Shown in pieces: positions 18,028-26,126 of a stretch of 64,000 bases of DNA; position 1 is the stretch's first letter, and every line of letters starts with the position of its first letter. The stretch is from positions 124,001-188,000 of the forward strand of contig NZ_BMUY01000013.1 of NCBI RefSeq assembly GCF_014650435.1. Direction: 5' to 3'. The notes under the pieces are model-generated. The model saw nothing but the letters and a program-made list of their open reading frames with translations. It was not told the DNA's origin and did no database searches. The position numbers were made by a program, and so were the translations under genes. Source of the DNA: Streptomyces tendae. GTDB taxonomy: Bacteria > Actinomycetota > Actinomycetes > Streptomycetales > Streptomycetaceae.

Positions 18028-18828
18028 ATGAGCAAGCGGAACAGCCAGGCGGCGAAGACGGCGGCCCGTGAGCGCCTGCGCCAGGAGCGCGAGCGCCAGG
18101 CCAAGCGCGACAAGGTCAGGCGCCAGGTCATCGTGGCCGCCTCCATCGTCGGCGTGCTGGCGATAGCCGGCGGCATCAGCTACGCCGTCGTGCAGGGCAA
18201 CAAGCCCAGCGGCTGGGACAAGGCCGCCGAGGCGAAGGTGGTGGCCCCGGCCAACACCTCCGGCAAGGACGGCACCACCGTCGTCATCGGCGAGTCCAAG
18301 TCCGACAACGTCATCCACCTCTACGAGGACCCGCGCTGCCCGGGCTGCGCGGCGATGGAGCAGAGCATCGGCGAGACCGTCAACAAGGGCATGGAGGACG
18401 GCGACTACAAGCTCTCCTTCACCGTCGGCACCTTCCTCGACGGCAACCTGGGCGGCGAGGGCTCGAAGAACGCGCTGAGCGCGCTCGGCGCCGCGCTGAA
18501 CGTCAGCCCCGAGGCGTTCGTCGACTACAAGACCGCGCTCTACTCCACGAAGTACCACCCCGAGGAGTCGACCGACGAGTTCGCCAAGGACGACTACCTG
18601 ATCAAGGTGGCGGACTCGGTCGACGCCCTGAAGGGCAACAAGAAGTTCCAGGACGCCGTGGAGAAGGGCACCTACGACGCCTGGGCGATGCGGATGAGCA
18701 AGTCCTTCGACAAGGCCGAAGGCGTCCAGTCGACCCCGACCATCAAGATCAACGACAAGGTGGTCGAGACCCCGAGCACGCCCGACGCGTGGCAGAAGGC
18801 GCTGAAGGACGCGGGCGTCACCAAGTGA
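18028..18828 (+). CDS. Membrane-anchored DsbA-like thioredoxin-fold protein
   Basis: Protein of 266 aa: a strongly basic cytosolic start (residues 1-33), a single membrane helix (about 34-56, VIVAASIVGVLAIAGGISYA), then an extracytoplasmic thioredoxin domain with the redox pair C104-P-G-C107 in LYEDPRCPGC and the cis-Pro loop in GVQSTPTIKIN. This is the layout of actinobacterial DsbA/MdbA-type thiol oxidoreductases that shape disulfides in exported proteins. ATG 18028 follows CCGGAGAG. A hairpin terminator follows the stop by 20 bp. Confidence 0.88.
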   Translation: MSKRNSQAAKTAARERLRQERERQAKRDKVRRQVIVAASIVGVLAIAGGISYAVVQGNKPSGWDKAAEAKVVAPANTSGKDGTTVVIGESKSDNVIHLYEDPRCPGCAAMEQSIGETVNKGMEDGDYKLSFTVGTFLDGNLGGEGSKNALSALGAALNVSPEAFVDYKTALYSTKYHPEESTDEFAKDDYLIKVADSVDALKGNKKFQDAVEKGTYDAWAMRMSKSFDKAEGVQSTPTIKINDKVVETPSTPDAWQKALKDAGVTK

Positions 18829-18848
18829 CCCGGTGATCGCCGTCTGAC

Positions 18849-18880
18849 GAGTGGGCGAACTCTCGCGAGTTCGCCCACTC
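18849..18880. terminator. 14-bp hairpin terminator
   Basis: GAGTGGGCGAACTC-TCGC-GAGTTCGCCCACTC, a perfect 14-bp stem with a 4-nt loop, 20 bp after the DsbA-like stop and 2 bp before the first recognisable phoD-remnant codon. Its second arm touches the deletion scar. Confidence 0.85.
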
Positions 18881-18882
18881 GC

Positions 18883-19113
18883 GCGCTCGGCGTCGCCTCC
18901 GGCGATCCGCTGCCGGGCCGCGAACCGGCACGCCCACCGGGTCGGCACGACCGGCACGGCTACGGCGTGCTGGACGTCACCGCGGACCGGGCGCAGCTGG
19001 ACTACTACGTCGTCTCCGACCGCACCGACGCGGCGGCCGCCTCCGCCTGGGCCCGCTCCTGCCGCACGCGCAGCGGCACCCGACGCGTCGAGCGGGTCTA
19101 CGCCCCGGTCTGA
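18883..19113 (+). pseudogene. phoD: Remnant of secreted alkaline phosphatase PhoD, internally deleted
   Basis: In a single frame without a start codon the sequence reads ALGVASGDPLPG, then a short Arg/Pro stretch, then RHGYGVLDVT, QLDYYVVSDRT and VERVYAPV before TGA. GVASGDPLP is the conserved opening of the PhoD phosphatase domain; the HGYGVLDVT to stop segment is its last 50-odd residues. About 450 central codons, with all metal ligands, plus the signal peptide and promoter, are absent. The position between the DsbA-like gene and the dienelactone hydrolase gene is where I recall phoD in S. coelicolor. A broken gene is therefore more likely than a new one. Confidence 0.8.
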
Positions 19114-19688
19114 GCCTCCCGGAGGGTCTCGAGGAAGCCGAGCGCCACCCGCCAGGTGGCCTCGGCCGCCTCCGCGTCGTAGTCGTCGAGCTCCGGGTCG
19201 GTGTAGAGGTGACCGGCGCCGGGATATCTGTGCACCTCGACGTCGGCGCCGATCCGGCCCATCTGGAGGTACCAGGCGCTGAGCCAGTCGTCCGTCTCGA
19301 AGGGGTCCGGCTCGGCCACGTGCAGCTGGACCGGCAGCTCGTCAACCGAGGCGTTGGCCGCGAGGTCCGAAGTGCCGTGCAGGAGCAGCAGCCCGCGCGC
19401 CCGGTGGTCGCCGAGGGCGAGGGTCTGGGCGATGGAGGCGCCGAGCGAGAACCCGGCGTACACCAGCCCGCGCTCCGAATAGGGCGCGGCGGCAAGCACC
19501 GCCCGCTTCAGCAGCTCCTCCCGGCCGATCCCGTCCTGATGGGCCATGCCCTCCTCGACCGAGTCGAAGGTACGGCCCTCGAAGAGGTCCGGGGTCCACA
19601 CCTGGTGCCCGGCGTCGCGCAGCCGGTCGGCGGCCTGCCGCACCGCGGGCCTCGGGCCGAGGGTCGAGTGAAAGAGCACGATGTTCAT
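19098..19688 (-). CDS. Dienelactone hydrolase-like alpha/beta-hydrolase
   Basis: Cytosolic alpha/beta-hydrolase of 196 aa. The nucleophile elbow is GFSLG at residues 79-83 (Ser81, where true dienelactone hydrolases have Cys), and the catalytic His lies in RYPGAGHLYTD. The short start MNIVLFHSTLG leads straight into the first strand. Substrate unknown. ATG 19688. The TAG stop (19100-19098) lies inside the last 16 nt of the converging phoD remnant. Confidence 0.85.
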   Translation of the reverse strand: MNIVLFHSTLGPRPAVRQAADRLRDAGHQVWTPDLFEGRTFDSVEEGMAHQDGIGREELLKRAVLAAAPYSERGLVYAGFSLGASIAQTLALGDHRARGLLLLHGTSDLAANASVDELPVQLHVAEPDPFETDDWLSAWYLQMGRIGADVEVHRYPGAGHLYTDPELDDYDAEAAEATWRVALGFLETLREAQTGA

Positions 19689-19759
19689 GAGGCCATGGTG
19701 CCAGCCGGGTGTGACGGGCCCGCGCCCGGCGATACCCCGGGCGGGAGATAGCTCACAGG

Positions 19760-19787
19760 TTCACAGCACCGCGCGGCCGGTTACGTT
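19760..19787 (+). promoter_or_regulatory. Candidate leaderless promoter of the MscS gene
   Basis: TTCACA (19760-19765), 16-bp spacer, TACGTT (19782-19787). The -10 ends 6 nt before the ATG at 19794 and there is no Shine-Dalgarno, so the mRNA probably starts at the initiation codon. Confidence 0.4.
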
Positions 19788-19793
19788 CGAGGG

Positions 19794-20942
19794 ATGGAGA
19801 CGATACTCCGCCCGCTGATCGTGGTCGGCGGCTCGGTACTGCTGACCGTGGTCATCGGCTGGGCCACCGACCTGCTGCTGCGCAAGGCCGACGGACGCCA
19901 CCCGGAGACACCGCTGTGGGGGCTGCTGCGGCGCGCCCGCGTGCCCTACCAGATCGCGCTCTGCGCGGGCCTGCTGAGAGGCTCCTACGTCGAGGCCGAG
20001 GTGTTCCCCGAGCATCAGACCGGAGTCGGCCGGACGCTGACCCTGCTGCTGATCGGCTCGGTGGCCTGGCTGGTGGTCCGGATCGCCGCGGCGGTCGTCG
20101 AGACGTCCTACTCGCGTTACGCGCACGCCCACGCCGAACGGGACCCGGCCCGGGTCCGGCGGGTGCGGACGCAGGTGTCGTTGATCATGAGGGTGGTCAC
20201 GGCGATCGTGGGCGTGGTCGCCGTGTCGTCGATGCTGCTGACCTTCCCGGCGATGCGTGCGGCGGGCGCCTCCCTGCTGGCCTCGGCCGGCATCATCGGC
20301 ATCGTCGCCGGTGTGGCGGCCCAGTCCACCCTGGGCAACCTGTTCGCCGGGTTCCAGATCGCCTTCGGCGACATGGTGCGCATGGGCGACACGGTCGTGG
20401 TGGACGGCGAGTGGGGCACCGTCGAGGAGATCACGCTGACCTACCTGACCGTGCGCACCTGGGACGAGCGCCGGATCACGATGCCGGTGTCGTACTTCAC
20501 CTCGAAGCCGTTCGAGAACTGGTCGCGCGGCACCCCGCAGATGACCGGGACCGTGTTCTGGCACCTCGACCACTCGGCGCCGCTCGACGCGATGCGGGAG
20601 CGGCTGCGCGACCTGCTGCGCGAGTGCCCGGCCTGGGACGGGCGCAGCTACAACCTGACCGTCACGGACACCACCCCGACCACCATGGAGGTGCGGGCCC
20701 TGGTGACGGCGAAGGACGCGGACGACATCTGGACGGTGCGGGTCGCGGTCCGCGAGGGGATGATCCGCTGGCTGGCGGACGAGCACCCCTACGCGCTGCC
20801 CCGGGTCAACACGGCGGACGCCGCCCTGCGCCCGCCCCGTTCCGGCCTCCCGCACGCCCGCCACGCCCCGGACGCGGCCGCCGGACGCTCCTCCGACGGG
20901 GACGCCCGCCGCTTCCCGGGCCGCCCCGCCAAGAGCCTGTGA
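19794..20942 (+). CDS. MscS-family mechanosensitive ion channel
   Basis: Protein of 382 aa. Four hydrophobic segments, the last forming the pore helix with the small-residue pattern ASLLASAGIIGIVAGVAAQS, are followed by the MscS beta domain (TLGNLFAGFQIAFGDMVRMGD, VVVDGEWGTVEEITL, PVSYFTSKPFENWSR) and a mixed cytosolic domain. The tail after about residue 340 is disordered and basic. It opens under membrane tension to release solutes on osmotic downshock. It converges on the antiporter gene with 21 bp between stops. Confidence 0.92.
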   Translation: METILRPLIVVGGSVLLTVVIGWATDLLLRKADGRHPETPLWGLLRRARVPYQIALCAGLLRGSYVEAEVFPEHQTGVGRTLTLLLIGSVAWLVVRIAAAVVETSYSRYAHAHAERDPARVRRVRTQVSLIMRVVTAIVGVVAVSSMLLTFPAMRAAGASLLASAGIIGIVAGVAAQSTLGNLFAGFQIAFGDMVRMGDTVVVDGEWGTVEEITLTYLTVRTWDERRITMPVSYFTSKPFENWSRGTPQMTGTVFWHLDHSAPLDAMRERLRDLLRECPAWDGRSYNLTVTDTTPTTMEVRALVTAKDADDIWTVRVAVREGMIRWLADEHPYALPRVNTADAALRPPRSGLPHARHAPDAAAGRSSDGDARRFPGRPAKSL

Positions 20943-20963
20943 CCGCGCGGTCGCCCGCCGGGG

Positions 20964-22556
20964 TCAGCGCAGGCTGCGCACGTCCAGGTGGCGCAGGACC
21001 CGGTCGACGATCTCCGGGTCGGCACCTGGTTCGCTGCGGGCGGCCAGCACCTCGTGCCGGGCGGCGCTCAGCATCTCGCCCTGGATGCGCCGGACCCGTT
21101 TGATCCGCCGCGCCCGCTGCTCCTGCGCCTCGCGCCGTTCCTCGTCCCCGAGGTCTGGGCTGATGCGTATCCCGATGTCGAAGGCGCGCCGCAGCATCTG
21201 CTCGGACAGCTCCTCCGGCAGTTCCTCCACCGCCTCGATCTCCTTGAGCCGCTGCTTGGCCGCCCTGGCCGCCCGCAGCGCCAGGTCCCGCTCGAACTCC
21301 TGCTCCCGCTCGGTGTCCGCCCGTACCCCGAGCCTGCCCACCAGCCAGGGGAGCGTGAGGCCCTGCAACAGCAGCGTGCCCATGATCACCCCGAACGCGA
21401 TGAAGACGATCTCCTCCCGGTGCGGGAAGGCCGCCCCGTCGTCCGTCTCCAGCGGGATCGCCAGGGCCAGCGCGACGGAGGCCACGCCCCGCATCCCCGC
21501 CCACCACATGACCACCGTCTCCCGCCAGCTCGTCGGGATGTCCTCGTCCTGGTCGCGTCTGGCGTGCAGCCGCTGGGTCAGCCAGGTGGCCGGCAGCAGC
21601 CACAGCAGGCGGACCAGGACGACGACGCCGAGGATCGCCGCCGCCCAGCCGAGCAGTTCCGTCCACCGGCCGGAGGCGGTGCGCACGGCGTTGTGCAGTT
21701 CCAGTCCGATCAGTCCGAAGGCCACCCCAGTGACCAGGGTGTCGACCACGTCCCAGACGGTGTGGCCGCCGAGCCGGGTCATCACGTCGTCGGCGTCCGA
21801 GGCGTACTCGGCGAGGAACATGGCGGTGGTGAGTACGGCGAGCACACCCGATCCGTGCAGTTCGTCGGCGGCGACGTAGCTCACGAACGGCACCAGCAGG
21901 GTGAGGCCGATCTGCAGCGTCGGGTCGCCGAGCACGCTCATGAGCTTGTTGGAGCCCCAGCCCAGGGCGAGCCCGATGGTGACGGCGACGACGGCGGAGA
22001 GCACGAGGTCGAACCCGGCCTGCCACGGCGAGAAGGAGCCGCCGACCGCCGCGGCGATGGCCACGTGGTACAGGACGATGGCCGTCACGTCGTTGAAGAG
22101 CCCCTCGCCCTCCAGGATGGACACCAGGCGGCGCGGCAGCCCCAGTTGCCCGGCGACGGCGGTCGCGGCGACCGGGTCCGGCGGCGCCACCAGGGCGCCC
22201 AGCGCGAAAGCGGCGGCGAGCGGCAGCCCCGGCACGATCGCGTGGGCCACGGACGCCACGCAGACCATGGTGACGAAGACCAGCGCGACGGCCAGCAGGA
22301 AGATCGGGCGCTTGTTGGCCGCGAACTGCCGCCAGGAGGTGCGCCGCACGGCGGCGTACAGCAGCGGCGGCAGCAGCGCGGGCAGGATCAGCTCGGGCGG
22401 GATGTCGACGTTGGGCACGAAGTCCAGCAGCGCCAGGACGATCCCGAGGAGCGTCATCAGCACCGGCGCCGGCAGCCCGAGCCGGTCGCCGATCGGGACG
22501 CTCAGCAGGGCCCCGAGCAACAGCATGAACAACAGGGCCAGCTGATCCACGGTCAC
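20964..22556 (-). CDS. Na+/H+ antiporter, CPA1 (NhaP-like)
   Basis: Integral membrane antiporter of 530 aa with about 12 helices. Conserved signs are the acidic ion-binding run LVAPPDPVAATAVA, the ILEGEGLFNDVTAIVLY motif and WAGMRGVASVALALAIP. A 110-residue cytosolic tail rich in charged helix (KQRLKEIEAVEELPEELSE) probably regulates activity. Exchanges Na+ (or K+) for protons in pH and salt balance. GTG 22556 starts it; no upstream partner gene on the same strand is close, so it is likely monocistronic. Confidence 0.92.
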   Translation of the reverse strand: MTVDQLALLFMLLLGALLSVPIGDRLGLPAPVLMTLLGIVLALLDFVPNVDIPPELILPALLPPLLYAAVRRTSWRQFAANKRPIFLLAVALVFVTMVCVASVAHAIVPGLPLAAAFALGALVAPPDPVAATAVAGQLGLPRRLVSILEGEGLFNDVTAIVLYHVAIAAAVGGSFSPWQAGFDLVLSAVVAVTIGLALGWGSNKLMSVLGDPTLQIGLTLLVPFVSYVAADELHGSGVLAVLTTAMFLAEYASDADDVMTRLGGHTVWDVVDTLVTGVAFGLIGLELHNAVRTASGRWTELLGWAAAILGVVVLVRLLWLLPATWLTQRLHARRDQDEDIPTSWRETVVMWWAGMRGVASVALALAIPLETDDGAAFPHREEIVFIAFGVIMGTLLLQGLTLPWLVGRLGVRADTEREQEFERDLALRAARAAKQRLKEIEAVEELPEELSEQMLRRAFDIGIRISPDLGDEERREAQEQRARRIKRVRRIQGEMLSAARHEVLAARSEPGADPEIVDRVLRHLDVRSLR

Positions 22557-22638
22557 CGCTCCGGTGGGGTCTCGGCGTTACACGGCGGACCTCAAGCGTG
22601 CCACGCGGCCGGTCTCACCAGCCCGTTCGCCGCCCCGG

Positions 22639-23127
22639 CTACAGGGCTCGCCGCATCGCGCGGTGCGCAATCCCGGCGTCCGGGAACTCGGGTCCGTATG
22701 CCTGGTACCCCAGACGTTCGTAAAAACCCAGGGCGTGGGTCTGCGCGTGCAGGTCCACCGCGGTGAGTCCGCGCGCGCGTGCCGCCGCCTCGACGGCCCG
22801 GACCAGCGCGGCCCCGACGCCCAGGCCGCGGGCTGCGGCGGTCACCGCGAGCCGGCCCAGGGAGCCGACGGCCGGGTCGCCGTCGCCGTTCTTCGCGGTG
22901 GCGGCCGCGCCGTGCAGCAGCCGGCCGGTGCCGAGCGGCACGCCGTCCTCCCGGACGGCCAGGACGTGGACCGCGTCGGCGTCGTAGGCGTCGTACTCGA
23001 TGTCCTCGGGGACCTTCTGCTCGGCGACGAAGACGTCCTTGCGCACGGCGAAGCACGCCTCGCGGTCGGCGGGGTCCTCGGCGACGCGCACCTCGTAGGC
23101 GGCCGGGGCCCGGCTCGGCCCGCTCAT
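22639..23127 (-). CDS. GNAT family N-acetyltransferase
   Basis: Acetyltransferase of 162 aa with the acetyl-CoA motif A (GRLAVTAAARGLGVGAALV) and the C-terminal FYERLGYQAYGPEF segment. It resembles the ElaA-type branch (an early CFAVRKDVFVAEQKVP run). Acceptor unknown. ATG 23127 overlaps the rluD stop (ATGA), so it is translated with rluD and is the last gene of that pair. Confidence 0.9.
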   Translation of the reverse strand: MSGPSRAPAAYEVRVAEDPADREACFAVRKDVFVAEQKVPEDIEYDAYDADAVHVLAVREDGVPLGTGRLLHGAAATAKNGDGDPAVGSLGRLAVTAAARGLGVGAALVRAVEAAARARGLTAVDLHAQTHALGFYERLGYQAYGPEFPDAGIAHRAMRRAL

Positions 23128-24068
23128 CCGTAGGTCTCCTCGCGGACCAGGTCGAGGGCCTGCTGGAGGTCCTCGGGATAGTCGCTGGCGTACTCGACCC
23201 AGTCGCCGGTGCCGGGGTGCTCGAAGCCGAGCCGCACGGCGTGCAGCCACTGGCGGGTCAGCCGCAGCCGCTTGGCGAGGGTGGGGTCCGCGCCGTAGGT
23301 CAGGTCGCCGACGCAGGGGTGGCGGTGGGCGGCCATGTGGACGCGGATCTGGTGGGTGCGGCCGGTCTCCAGCTTCACGTCGAGCAGGGAGGCGGCGCGG
23401 AATGCCTCGATGAGGTCGTAGTGCGTGACGGAGGGCTTGCCCTCGGCGGTGACGGCCCACTTGTAGTCGTGCTGCGGGTGGCGGCCGATGGGGGCGTCGA
23501 TGGTGCCGCTGGTCGGGTCGGGGTGGCCCTGTACGAGCGTGTGGTAGCGCTTGTCGACCGTGCGCTCCTTGAACTGGCGCTTGAGCGAGGTGTAGGCGCG
23601 CTCCGACTTGGCCACCGCCATCAGACCGGAGGTGCCGACGTCGAGGCGGTGCACGATGCCCTGGCGCTCGGCGGCACCGGACGTCGAGATGCGGTACCCG
23701 GCGGCGGCCAGTCCGCCGATCACGGTCGGCCCGCTCCAGCCGGGGGACGGGTGCGCCGCGACGCCGACGGGCTTGACGATCACCACCACGTCCTCGTCGT
23801 CGTGCACGATCTCCATGCCCTCGACGGGCTCGGCGACGACCTGCACGGGCGCGGGCGCCTGCGGCATCTCGACCTCGAGCCAGGCGCCGCCGTGGACGCG
23901 CTCGGACTTGCCGACCACCGACCCGTCGACCTGCACCTTGCCCGCCGCCGCCAGCTCGGCGGCCTTGGTGCGGGAGAAGCCGAACATGCGGGAGATGGCG
24001 GCGTCGACGCGCTCGCCCTCCAGGCCGTCGGGCACGGGCAGGGTACGGATCTCGGGAATCGTGCTCAC
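23124..24068 (-). CDS. rluD: 23S rRNA pseudouridine synthase RluD
   Basis: Protein of 314 aa: an S4 RNA-binding domain (residues about 18-60, ISRMFGFSRTKAAELAAAGKV), then the RluA-type catalytic domain with Asp143 in GIVHRLDVGTSGL and the late GRTHQIRVHMA motif. Isomerises uridines in helix 69 of 23S rRNA. GTG 24068 gives the standard start; CATACT lies about 5 nt upstream and may be a -10 for a leaderless message. The stop overlaps the GNAT start. It follows lspA by 96 bp, as in many bacteria. Confidence 0.93.
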   Translation of the reverse strand: MSTIPEIRTLPVPDGLEGERVDAAISRMFGFSRTKAAELAAAGKVQVDGSVVGKSERVHGGAWLEVEMPQAPAPVQVVAEPVEGMEIVHDDEDVVVIVKPVGVAAHPSPGWSGPTVIGGLAAAGYRISTSGAAERQGIVHRLDVGTSGLMAVAKSERAYTSLKRQFKERTVDKRYHTLVQGHPDPTSGTIDAPIGRHPQHDYKWAVTAEGKPSVTHYDLIEAFRAASLLDVKLETGRTHQIRVHMAAHRHPCVGDLTYGADPTLAKRLRLTRQWLHAVRLGFEHPGTGDWVEYASDYPEDLQQALDLVREETYG

Positions 24069-24119
24069 CCGTCGAGTATGCCGGACGGTCCGGGCCCACC
24101 CGAACGCGCGCTCAGTCCC

Positions 24120-24181
24120 TGTGGACGATCGGGCCCCTGTGGACAACCGGGCTCCCCGTGCGGGTCAGTCCTTGTGGACGG
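24120..24181 (-). promoter_or_regulatory. Three DnaA-box-like sites between lspA and rluD
   Basis: TGTGGACGA (24120-24128), TGTGGACAA (24138-24146) and TGTGGACGG (24173-24181) read on the minus strand as TCGTCCACA, TTGTCCACA and CCGTCCACA. The middle one equals the Streptomyces DnaA-box consensus as I remember it. The third overlaps the last codons of lspA. Spacing is 18 and 35 bp, and all are in one orientation. Confidence 0.55.
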
Positions 24182-24779
24182 TCCCGTCCGGGTCCAGCCC
24201 CCGGAAGGAGAGGATCACGATCAGGATGCCGCCGCAGACGATCGCCGAGTCGGCGAGGTTGAACACGGCGAAGTGCTTGGGCGCGATGAAGTCCACGACC
24301 GCACCCTCGAAGACGCCGGGGGCACGGAAGATCCGGTCGGTGAGGTTGCCGAGGGCACCGCCGAGCAGCAGGCCGAGCGCGATCGCCCAGGGCAGGCTGT
24401 GCAGCTTGCGCGCGAGGCGGGCGATCACGACGATCACGGCCGCGGCGATCACCGTGAAGATGATCGTGAAGGCCTCGCCGAAGCCGAAGGCCGCGCCCGC
24501 GTTGCGGATCGCGGCGAACCTCAGCCAGTCGCCGATGATCTCGATCGGCTCGTGGTGCTCCAGCTTGGCGACCACCAGCATCTTGCTGCCCAGGTCGAGC
24601 AGGTACGCGAAGAGGGCGACCGCGAACAGCACGGCGACCCGCCGCTTGCCCCGAGTGCGCTCAGGAGCCTGCTCCTGCTTCTGCTGCTCCCGCTCCGGCT
24701 CGGCGTCGGGCCGCTCCTGCCCCTCCCCCGCCGCGTCCGGGGTGTCCGGAGTACCGATGATGCGCTCCGCCTCTGCCAC
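24165..24779 (-). CDS. lspA: Lipoprotein signal peptidase II
   Basis: Membrane aspartyl protease of 204 aa that cleaves prolipoprotein signal peptides after lipidation. A 45-residue Glu/Gln/Pro-rich cytosolic extension precedes four helices; this extension is longer than in E. coli. Motifs: RNAGAAFGF, the first catalytic Asp148 in GALGNLTDR, the second, Asp177, in VFNLADSAI. GTG 24779 with GAGGGA upstream. It is followed by rluD after 96 bp containing the DnaA-box-like sites. Confidence 0.95.
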   Translation of the reverse strand: MAEAERIIGTPDTPDAAGEGQERPDAEPEREQQKQEQAPERTRGKRRVAVLFAVALFAYLLDLGSKMLVVAKLEHHEPIEIIGDWLRFAAIRNAGAAFGFGEAFTIIFTVIAAAVIVVIARLARKLHSLPWAIALGLLLGGALGNLTDRIFRAPGVFEGAVVDFIAPKHFAVFNLADSAIVCGGILIVILSFRGLDPDGTVHKD

Positions 24780-24847
24780 GTGAGTCCCTCAGCCTAGGTC
24801 CTTGACTGAGCACGAGGGTACGGCACACTTCCCGTCCCGGCTGCGGC

Positions 24848-25573
24848 TCAGTACCGGCGCTCCTGCTTCTGCTTGCACTCGACGCACAGGGTGGCCCGCG
24901 GGAAGGCCTGCATCCGCGCCTTGCCGATCGGCTTGCCGCAGTTCTCGCACAGGCCGTAGGTACCCGTGTCCAGGCGTTCCAGGGCGCGCTCGGTCTGGGT
25001 GAGCACCTCGCGCGCGGTGGCGGCCAGCGCCAGCTCGTGCTCGCGCGTGATGTTCTTGCTGCCGGTGTCCGCCTCGTCGTCGCCCGCGCCGTCGCCGGAG
25101 TCCCGCATCATGCCCTGCAGCGACCGCTCGGAGGTGTCGATCTCGGTACGCAGCCGGTCGGCCTCGGACTGCAGCTCGCCGCGTGCCTCCTCGACCTCCT
25201 GCGGGGTCCAGGGTTCCTCGCCGGGGCGTACCGCGAGGTCGCCGGGGTCCGCAGCGGTGCCGCGGGCCTTGGGAACAGCGGTCTTGGCCGCCGTGGCCGT
25301 GCCAGGAGTCTTCTTCGCAACCACCGTCGTGGCTCCCGTCTGCTCCGCGGCCTCGGCCGCGCCCACTTTCTTGGCCGTGCTCTTCTTCGCCGTGCCACCG
25401 CTCGCCGCGGTCTTCTTCGCAGCGGTCTTCTTGGCCGCGGTCTTCTTTGCCGCCGTCTTCTTCGCCGGGCCCTTCTCTGCCTCTGCCGCCGCCTTCTCCT
25501 CCGGGTCCGGCACCGCGGCGCTCTGCGCGGCGGTGCTCCGTTTCGCGGCCGTCGTCTTCTTCTTCGCCACCAT
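24848..25573 (-). CDS. TraR/DksA-type zinc-finger protein with Lys/Ala-rich N-terminus
   Basis: Protein of 241 aa. The first 110 residues are histone H1-like, dominated by AAKKT repeats (for example KKTAAKKTAAKKTAAKK). From about 115 comes a DksA-like coiled coil (EVEEARGELQSEADRLRTEI) and the C-terminal four-Cys zinc finger YGLCENCGKPIG ... LCVECKQKQE. DksA relatives bind RNA polymerase through its secondary channel; the basic tail suggests an additional nucleic-acid contact. ATG 25573. The tail length is likely variable between strains because the DNA there is itself repetitive. Confidence 0.88.
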   Translation of the reverse strand: MVAKKKTTAAKRSTAAQSAAVPDPEEKAAAEAEKGPAKKTAAKKTAAKKTAAKKTAASGGTAKKSTAKKVGAAEAAEQTGATTVVAKKTPGTATAAKTAVPKARGTAADPGDLAVRPGEEPWTPQEVEEARGELQSEADRLRTEIDTSERSLQGMMRDSGDGAGDDEADTGSKNITREHELALAATAREVLTQTERALERLDTGTYGLCENCGKPIGKARMQAFPRATLCVECKQKQERRY

Positions 25574-25586
25574 GGCCGCGGCCCCT

Positions 25587-25599
25587 TCACATATTGTGA
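25587..25599. promoter_or_regulatory. Short palindrome upstream of the DksA-like gene
   Basis: TCACA-TAT-TGTGA, a perfect 5-bp inverted repeat in a locally AT-richer patch, 14 nt before the ATG at 25573. It could be an operator or a leader hairpin over the ribosome-binding region. From here to about 25834 I see nothing else. Confidence 0.3.
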
Positions 25600-25834
25600 T
25601 CTTGCGCGCGAATCGTGCTGGGACGATAAATCGACTCCGGTCCCGCGGCAACGGGGCACGCCGCCCGACTCGCCCGCCCGCCGTGCGCCGCCCGGCGAGC
25701 ATGCATGCGTTGTGCCCAGCTCCCCGCCCGGTAATCCGCCGGAGCGGCTCCCGCCGGGCCGCCCGGGAGCCTGACCCCGGACGGCGGCATTCGGGTCACG
25801 CCCAAATGGGTCGGCCGCGGTCCGCACGGCGCCG

Positions 25835-26126
25835 TACACTGGGCGCAGCGAAAAGCGTGGATGGGGACGAGTAGCGGCGTCAGCAGCCCAGAGCGACCCG
25901 GGGACGGTGTGAGCCCGGGGGCGAGCGCGACGTGAAGATCACCCCGGAGCCGCCGGAAGAAAGCCGTGGCAGGACAGCCGCGGCGAGTAGAACCGGCTCG
26001 CGACCCCAATGAGGGGGCTCACCGGAGCACACGACGCACCGGCCGGGCCAAGGAGGGTGGTACCGCGGGAGCACGGCTCTCGTCCCTCCGACGGAAGGCA
26101 GCACGTCCGCCGGAGGAAGCTCGCTG
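25835..26126 (+). promoter_or_regulatory. T-box riboswitch leader of ileS (translational type) with its -10 element
   Basis: The T-box GGGTGGTACCGCGG is at 26055-26068, followed by the usual CTCTCGTCCCTCC end of the antisequestrator. Upstream, a stem I region starts with GGGGACGAGTAG (about 25863), and the best specifier triplet is ATC (Ile) at 25938-25940, flanked GTGAAG/ACCCC. The Shine-Dalgarno GGAGG (26112-26116) is sequestered: CCTCCG (26085-26090) and CGGA (26092-26095) pair with TCCG (26106-26109) and CGGAGG (26111-26116). Uncharged tRNA-Ile should free it. TACACT at 25835-25840 is the likely -10, giving a leader of about 280 nt. Confidence 0.9.

Noticed and set aside
19751..19766. PHO box (GCTCACAG-GTTCACAG) near the phoD remnant
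   Set aside because: The repeat period is 8 bp rather than 11, and it lies 640 bp downstream of the remnant, next to the MscS gene.
25587..25599. CRP-type site
   Set aside because: The half sites are inverted outward (TCACA-N3-TGTGA) rather than TGTGA-N6-TCACA.
25587..26009. Minus-strand open frame across the T-box region
   Set aside because: It overlaps the structured leader of ileS and shows no protein features.
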